This document shows positions 56,758 through 64,000 of a stretch of DNA of 64,000 nt, piece by piece. Location of the stretch: assembly GCA_011316305.1 (NCBI GenBank), contig SAUG01000082.1:1-64000 (forward strand), in the 5' to 3' direction. The notes beneath the pieces are model-generated. The model saw nothing but the letters and a program-made list of their open reading frames with translations, was not told the origin of the DNA and did not search any database. Positions within the stretch are counted from its first letter, which is position 1, and every line of letters begins with the position of its first letter. This DNA comes from Rusavskia elegans. Taxonomy: Eukaryota > Ascomycota > Lecanoromycetes > Teloschistales > Teloschistaceae. Position numbers and translations under genes: made by a program.

Positions 56758-57690
56758 CTGCAAGCGTCGCTGCGATGGAGTGAACGGGCCGGGGACCGTG
56801 GCTCGTCCGGATGAGAATCGATTGCGATGAGAGGCAAGTGAGTAATTGCAGGTACCGGTCCTACTTGAGTATCCGGCATGTTATATGTCTGCGTTCCCGG
56901 TCAGCAGAGGTTCCAAAACTGTCGTCCGTCTACCAATCAGCCAACGAGTAGTGATTCATTTGTTACTTCTCGGAAGCTTTCCTTGAGGTAAGTCAGCCAA
57001 TTTGTCGAGAATAGCTGATCAAAGGGGATGGTATTGTGATTCGATTTGGCTGGCAGTCATGGTTTCGAGTGCCCAATCCGCCAGTTCGAAGTGTCCGAAC
57101 GATGCTGCTCGCCACATAATCATCGACGGAGCTGAGATACAACATCCCTCATCGCCGACGGTCAGGACCCCTACGCTCCTTACTCTACGTCAGATTCTAT
57201 GTTGCCCACCGACTGATCGGGGTCCTCTTCTAAGTCTTGCATACCTCTAGCCCTCCCGATAGACGGCTCGGATGGTAGGACTGATCTGCTCTGGGGGTGG
57301 TAAAAGCTTAGCAGCAATTTAATATGACACGCATTACTCTGCGTACCTTACGCCACCCGTGTAATGGATGGAGGGGACAAATCTAACTGCAATAATTTCA
57401 ACTATTCGCGACGAGATAGCACGCCACACCATCTTCTCTTTTTCATTATTGAACCCTTCAAATCCTTCTGGAAATTTGATTCATCTGGACTTCTCTTGAT
57501 AGTTGCGACTGATTTCCTTAACGAAATGTTTCCGTTTCAGACACGTCGATCTCGGAGGATTTTTGGCAGAAGCCCACGAAAGGCGTGTTTAGGCCTGAAT
57601 CGAGCCAATGAGAAGCCTTTACTAATAGATTTAAAGGACGAATATCCGAGACTAAATACTGCAGCCTTGTATATAGAACGAGACGTTTTT
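56758..57690. other. Transition region before the AT-rich block
   Basis: Normal composition to about 57,500, then increasingly AT-rich. Open frames crossing 57364-57709 are not recognised and straddle the compositional boundary, so they are probably fortuitous. Confidence 0.4.
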
Positions 57691-57740
57691 TAAAATACGA
57701 TTCTATCAATATATATCGCGTTTAAAATATACTATATTTA

Positions 57741-58888
57741 AACGAACCCGTCGTTATATCGAACCGATATAATTTACTTCAGCTTATATCTCGCTTCGCA
57801 ATCTAATATCGGCTTTAAATAGCTTTCGGATTCGTTTAGAAAATCGATTTTCGAAGCTATTTTTAGTACTAAAAAGATAGTTTTTATCTATAATAAAATT
57901 ATTTAAATTTTTAAATTTATTAATTAAAATAGAACGAAAGTTTTCTATTAATAAAACTAAATAACTAAATTATTTTCTATAAAAATATTTGAATATCTAA
58001 TATTCTAATATATATTAATAAAATTATAATTATTTATATATCGTTTTAAAACTTTAAATAAATTCTTCAATTTATATAATTTTTGATCTATAACGTCTGT
58101 TTTATATTACGTATATACGGTAGAAATTTAGCTATAGATTTGAATACAACTTGGCGCCGGCCTCGTAGAATTGTAAACGAATATTACTAACAGCTCTGAT
58201 TTATATACGTAATTCTTTAACGTCTATTAATCAAAATTTAATTATTTTTATATCGTTTGAAAGCTTTAAATAAACTTATCAGTTTGTATAATTTTTGGTC
58301 TATAAAATCAGCTACGTATTGCGTATATACATTAGAAAGATATAGGTTTCGAATATTAGATTTAGATAAAGTTTGGCGCCGGTCTCGTAGAGTTGTTAGA
58401 AATATTACTAATAATTTTTGATTATATATATAATTCTTTAACGTCTATAAATTAGAATATAATTATTTTTATATCGTTTAAAAACTTTAAATAAATTTTT
58501 CAATTTATATAATTTTTGGTCTATAACGTTAAATACGCATTACGTATATACGATAGAAAGTTGACGATAGATTTAGATAAAGTTTAGCGCCGATCTAATA
58601 GGGCTGGTAGAACTGCTCAGATCTATACGATCGTAATAGATAAAAGTATTTTTTACGTTTGATATTTTAATATCTATTATTAAAATATATATAGAATTTA
58701 AATAAATCTATAGAATTTATTAAACTTTTTAAATAGAAGTAAAAAGTAGCTAATAATATTAGTTAGCGTAAACGTTATTCTATATAGAAAAATCGACTAT
58801 TAAAAATTCGAATTTTAATATTCGATTACGTTATTATAGTTTTAATAAAGCGGATAGTTATTTTTTATTCGAATTTCAATATTATATT
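57741..58888. repeat. Long direct repeat, copy A
   Basis: Begins AACGAACCCGTCGTTATATC and is followed directly by copy B, which begins AACGAGTCCGTCGTTATATC. Inside are three subrepeats marked by GGCGCCGG-like boxes at about 58153, 58375 and 58587, each followed by TAATTCTTTAACGTCTAT and ATATCGTTT. The copies differ mainly by C-T and G-A type changes. Confidence 0.85.
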
Positions 58889-60245
58889 TAACGAGTCCGT
58901 CGTTATATCGAATCGATATAGCTTGCTTTAGTTTGTATCTCGTTTCGCAGTCTAATATCGGCTCTAAATAGCTTTCGAATTTGTTTAAAAATTCGATTTT
59001 CGGAGGTAATTTTAGTATTAAAATAATAGTTTCTATTTATAATAAAATTATAATAGCCTATAGATTAACTAATAAATTATAACGAAATTATTCCGTTAGT
59101 AAAACTAGATTCTAGAAATTCTACGTTATTTCTTTTTATATATCGGTTTTTTTAACGTTTATTAATCAGAATTAAATTATTTTAATATCGTTTAATAGTA
59201 TTAAATAAATTTCAATCTATAACGTTAACTCTATATTATATATATATAGTAGAACATCAGCGCTAGATTTAACTAAAATTTAGCGTCGACTTTATAAAAC
59301 TGTTAAAAATATTACTAATAATCTTTATTTATTTATATAGTTTTTTAACGTCTATTAATCAAATTATAATTAATCTAATATCGATTATAAATTATAAATA
59401 AACTTTTCAATTTATATAAATTTAAATATATAACGTTTATCGTATATTATATATATATATATAATATAAAGATATAGATTTCGAATATTGAATTTAGATA
59501 AAGTTTAACGCCGGCGTTTTAAAACTATTAGAAATATTACTGATTGGCTTTATTTATATATATAATTTTCTAACGACTATTAATTAAAAAACAATAATTT
59601 TGTAATTTTTTAAAAACTTTAAATAAACTTTTTAATTTTTATAAATTTAAATTTATAACGATAGCTGCGTATTACGTATATATAGTTGAAAGAAATAAGT
59701 TTCGGATATTGAATTTAAATAAAATTTAAAATCGGCTTTATAAAACTATTATAAATATTAAAATTATTTTTTATTTACATATATAATTTTTCAACGTCTA
59801 TTAATCAAAATTTAATTATTTTAATATCGTTTAAAAAATCTAATTAAATATTTTATCTTATATAATTTTAGATCTATAACGATAGATATTTAATACGTAT
59901 ATATAATAGAATGTTACAGATATTAGATTTAGGTAAAATTTAACGCCGGTTTAATAGAATTGATAGAACTATCTAGATCTATATAGTTATAATAGATAAA
60001 AGTAATTTATACGTCTAATTTTTAACGATTTTTAATTCGATATATATATAATTTGGATACATTTATAGAATATATTAAACTTTTTAAACAGAAATAAAAA
60101 TTAGTTAATAATATTCGTTAACGTAAAAGTTATTTTATATAGGAAAATCGACTACTAAAAAATCGAATTTTAATATTCGATAATATTACTTTAATTTTAA
60201 CAATACGAATAACTATCAGTTATTCGATTTTCAATATTATATTTA
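58889..60245. repeat. Long direct repeat, copy B
   Basis: Adjacent to copy A and in the same orientation, ending with the same AAAATCGACTA...CAATATTATATTTAA signature (about 60140-60245). Contains four subrepeats (boxes at about 59281, 59507, 59729, 59941), one more than copy A, which explains most of its extra length. Confidence 0.85.
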
Positions 60246-63200
60246 ATAGAACCAAGTAATATAGTATAAATACTAATTGTTAAATTTATATTAATATTAT
60301 ACGATATTAAATTAAATAAAAAAGATAGTATAAATCTCTATTAGAACGCTCGAAAATTAGCCGCTAAATTATAGATAAAGAATAACTAGCGGATTGCGTA
60401 TAACGGACGATAAAAATTCTCGAGCTAAATCGAAAATTCGAGATTCGATTTTAGAATTTAAAAATTTCTACAATTTATAATTCTGATAGCGATCGAAAGT
60501 ATTAAATCTATTAAATCTATTCTTTATTTTTAGAAGATTTAACCGATAGTAAATTGTTTAAAACTAATAGTAAAATTTATATATCGAGATAAAAACTAGA
60601 TCTATATAAATTTGATTCAATTCTACGTATTTTATATAGTTTTATATAATTTTATTAGATTTTACTAGTTTCTATTTTATTTAGCGAAAACGTATACAAA
60701 GGAAATTTTTTAACGATATAATATAATACGCTATCTATAAATTCTAGTAAAAATAAAATAATAGATTAAATGAAATAAATAGAATTAAAACTTTCGATCG
60801 ATATAGAAAATATTAATTTAAAATATTTCCGGCGAAATTATCAACTGTTAAATTTTTAATATTTAGCGTCTTTAATACTTTTAACTTTAATCGATACTGT
60901 ATTATATTATAAATAATATATAAATTAATTTTAAATAAAAGTAATACATTTAGATAATATATTTAATCTAACTAAAATCTTTCTAGCTAATATAATTAAT
61001 TAACTAGAGTTTTTTTAAATAGATAGATATAATTTTTATACTAGAATTATATTTTTATACTAGGATTTAGTAATTATAGTTGATCGAATCTTGATTTCCG
61101 GATTCGACCGAAATCGAATTAAATCGAATTTTAAAATAATCTAATCCGATTCGAATCGAATTAAACTATTTTTAATCTAGTTTAGGTCGGATCGGATTAG
61201 TTAATCTAGGTTCGAAATCCGACCCGACGGCCAGTCTATTTATTACGGTCGAAGTTTTTTAATATCGCGTTATAAATATATATAGTACGCTATAATTTCG
61301 GATAAATTAAAAAAAAAAAAAAGATCGAATATTTTTTTTCTAATAAAAGAAGTAGCTAGATTTCTAATAGTATAAAAAAATTATAAAACTCTAGAATATT
61401 CTAATCTTTATTCTAAATTATACGAAAATACTTCGTCGCGGTATTTAATAAACAAGATTTAAAATCGATAATAAAATTTAAAAAACAATCTATAAATTTA
61501 TTTTATAATATACTATTAACAATATTTTTATTAATAAAAGATTTCTGTCGTTTGTATTAATAGTTTAATTTCTAACTTTTAAAAAAATCTTAGATTTATC
61601 GAATTTAATCTATATAAATAGATTAAACGTCGGGTTTATAGAACTAATTTCTATAGATTTCGATCTATTTATTATAATTTTTTAGAGGTTATTTTATCGT
61701 TTTACTTCTTAGATTTTTTAATTTTAAATTTTAATAAAGTTTACGGCGTTCGCGAATATCTAATAGCTGGTCTAAAAGATTAGTCGATATCTAGAATATA
61801 ATTCGGATCTATTACGCAGAGAACTTTCTATTCTACGGCGCATTTTTAAAAGAATCTTATTTTTTATTATTATTTAAATCTTTAGATTTCGAAGCTTTTT
61901 ATTATCTTTATTAGAATCGTCGCTATTATTTCTACATTTATTCGAATTATTCGAGTCGTTACTACTATAAGATAATTAGCACGCATTAGATCTTCTAGAA
62001 ATAAAAATTTCTAAAAAAGTATCGCTATTAGATTATCCGTTCGACTAACTATTAGACGATTACTATTAATAGATTCGGCCGTCGAAGACGGTATAATCTT
62101 TCGATACGCTAGCGACGAAATTACTACAGAGTTCCGATTAGCTTTTTTAAATAGTAGAAAATAATCTAGGGTTTCTTCTAGCGAGCGTCGATAATATAGA
62201 CTGGTTATATTAATTGGATGAATTTATAATATTTATAATCTGCGGGTTTTAAAACGTATTATTACTCTATATTACTCTAGCGCTAGCTTAGTATAAACCA
62301 GCGAAATATACTTTATTACGGCTACAACTACAATAAATACTATATATTAATATCGATATAGTCGTAGTGTAAATAATATACCGGGCTAAAAACGTTTAAA
62401 TCAATAAATTAAAATTATAAAACGATAGTATTTTTAAAATAGTATATAATTATAGACGAATCGAAATATATATTATAGAACTAATTTATATTCTAGAAGA
62501 ACTAGAGTATAGTCTAGTTATAAAAGAAGGAAAAAAGCGGGAAAAAATCGAAATCCGATACGATAGCGACGTTATAGCGAGTAGGCGACGAACCTCGTCT
62601 CTAAATATTTTAATTATATCTCCAAGGTCTATATAACGCGATTGACGTTTACAGTAGATATTATCTTTTTTAGATAAAGGTCGTAGAACGTTTGGAATAA
62701 ATTATAATAGACTATCTAATATCGTTTTAAAATGTTACCGTTAAAATCGCGCCCGCTTCCGCCAGATCGAAATTCTTACGAGCCGAACTTGACGATAGAT
62801 AGGCGAATACGGCGTATTATCGAAAAAGATTGTCGAAAGTTTTAGATAGATACTAGTATAGTCTAATTTGACTTTTCGAGCGACTATATCGTATAGCCGC
62901 GCTATCAGTAATATTCGTTCGCGAACGGCCGTCCGAAAAAAGTACTGGATTCTATAGTTATTTATTCGACTTCTATATACTAAATTAAAATATATTATAA
63001 ACGATAGTAATATATTATCGTCGGTTCTAATATTAAAGACCGATATAATAATTCACTTCGACCTTTCGGTTGGTCGTACTATTCGATTGCTAGTTATAGA
63101 TTAATAGTAAACGATCGAAAATCTATAAGATTTCCGCCTTGCAGGTATCGAAGAAATCTATAGATAATTAGCCGTTGGCTATTATTACTATTAGATATTC

Positions 63201-64000
63201 GGTTTTACCCGATATCTACAACCGTTTTCGGGCGTAACTAGACGGCTAGTATTCTTTTCTCGAAGGATTTATATTATAGAATATAGATATCGCTTTCACC
63301 GATACGAAGTATCTCTACGACGGACCGTTTTATAGAAAATTTAAAAGAGATAATTAGATAGCCCGTGGAGCGATTAGCGACACGAGTTTTAATTTCATTT
63401 TGAATCGAAAACGGATTTTCTCTTTCTACTATCTAACTATTTTAAACCTTTCTCTATACTAGCTTTCGAGAGTTTTTCGCCTGATAATAGACCGTCCGAG
63501 TACGATAGCTATTTGATTAATTCTGCTAGTAGTTATATATTTATTTTATAAAATAAACTATATATATTTAAATATATATTAATTTAATAATATAACTAAA
63601 AATAGTTAATCAATTAAATATCGTTTATTTAATAATATTTTGCTATTTGAATATCTTTAATAATTCTAGAACTATTATATACCAAAATCTTCGATTTTGA
63701 AAAAGAAATATTTATTGGATAAAAACTAATATTCTTCGTGGCTTTCTAGTAATTTACAATAATTTGACGAATTATATAGTCTTGCGTCGGCGATAGTTTA
63801 TTTAAATTTCTATTTTATTAACATTCGATAATAGAAGGTTAATCTACTGTAGTTTCTACGAGTAACGGAAAACTAGAATTCTATTTCGAAAAAAAAGCCT
63901 GAAAAATAGCTACTATATCTAAATGTTATAGAATTACCTAAAAGCTCTGATATTTTCACGGAATATTAGTTTTATTGATATATCTATAAGTTTACGGTGC

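Larger units (their letters stand above)
57691..64000. repeat. AT-rich block with RIP signature (decayed repeats/transposons)
   Basis: From about 57.7 kb to the end, base composition falls to strongly AT-rich with no credible gene. TpA is very frequent, CpA and TpG are rare, and CpG is still common (in 60481-60600 I see no CA and two TG but four CG). That is what RIP produces, since it turns CpA into TpA. Islands with more GC (about 62550-63480) may be a less mutated transposon body, but stops in every frame prevent naming it. It contains two adjacent long direct repeats, listed separately. Confidence 0.9.

Noticed and set aside
57741..60245. Regular repeats resembling an array of the CRISPR kind
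   Set aside because: Units are over 200 bp, similar throughout rather than repeat-spacer, and the DNA is fungal.

Overview
The window is nuclear DNA of a filamentous ascomycete (Pezizomycotina). The evidence is short 45-70 bp introns with GTRNGT donors, CTAAC/CTGAC-like branch points and CAG/TAG acceptors, together with fungal-only families: class I hydrophobin, GH55 glucanase, PTH11/rhodopsin-like membrane proteins, Whi5/Nrm1 and an ARE-type sterol acyltransferase. The right-hand 6.3 kb is a strongly AT-rich block with abundant TpA, retained CpG and scarce CpA/TpG, the pattern left by repeat-induced point mutation (RIP). I cannot place the organism below subphylum.

Layout. 1-455: 5' part of a glutaredoxin gene (minus strand). 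1-2.3 kb: a calcineurin-like metallophosphoesterase broken by one in-frame TGA. 4.0-5.9 kb: J-domain protein. 7.6-9.8 kb: low-complexity hypothetical protein. 10.6-13.3 kb: AP-1 gamma-adaptin (minus). 14.0-15.9 kb: sterol O-acyltransferase. 16.2-17.6 kb: ubiquitin-like/BAG-domain Hsp70 co-factor. 18.1-18.7 kb: ribosomal protein eS28 (minus). 19.4-22.1 kb: secreted GH55 glucanase. 22.4-24.7 kb: protein with a giant Ser-Pro hexanucleotide tract (minus). 27.7-29.1 kb: SLC35F6-type transporter (minus). 29.5-30.5 kb: Whi5/Nrm1-like repressor (minus).

From about 30.5 kb the gene density falls and the window becomes accessory in character: a 281-bp MITE-like element (30835-31115), about 5.5 kb without a convincing gene, a hydrophobin (36.7 kb), a basic coiled protein (38.7-39.5 kb), two secreted proteins (40.6-41.4 and 43.1-44.4 kb), a decayed NAD-dependent reductase pseudogene (45.7-47.05 kb), then a membrane-protein group consisting of a rhodopsin-like protein divergent from an MFS exporter (47.9-51.8 kb) and a second rhodopsin/PTH11-like protein (53.0-54.5 kb). 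A conserved fungal protein of unknown function (55.7-56.8 kb) is the last gene before the RIP block. That block begins with two adjacent long direct repeats, each built of about 215-bp subrepeats.

The left half is mostly housekeeping: protein folding (J-protein, BAG), trafficking (AP-1), sterol storage, translation and the G1/S switch. The right half looks like a surface/secretion/sensing region beside a repeat-rich, probably heterochromatic block. All splice models were made by eye and checked for frame: unless stated, the exon lengths of each model sum to a whole number of codons.
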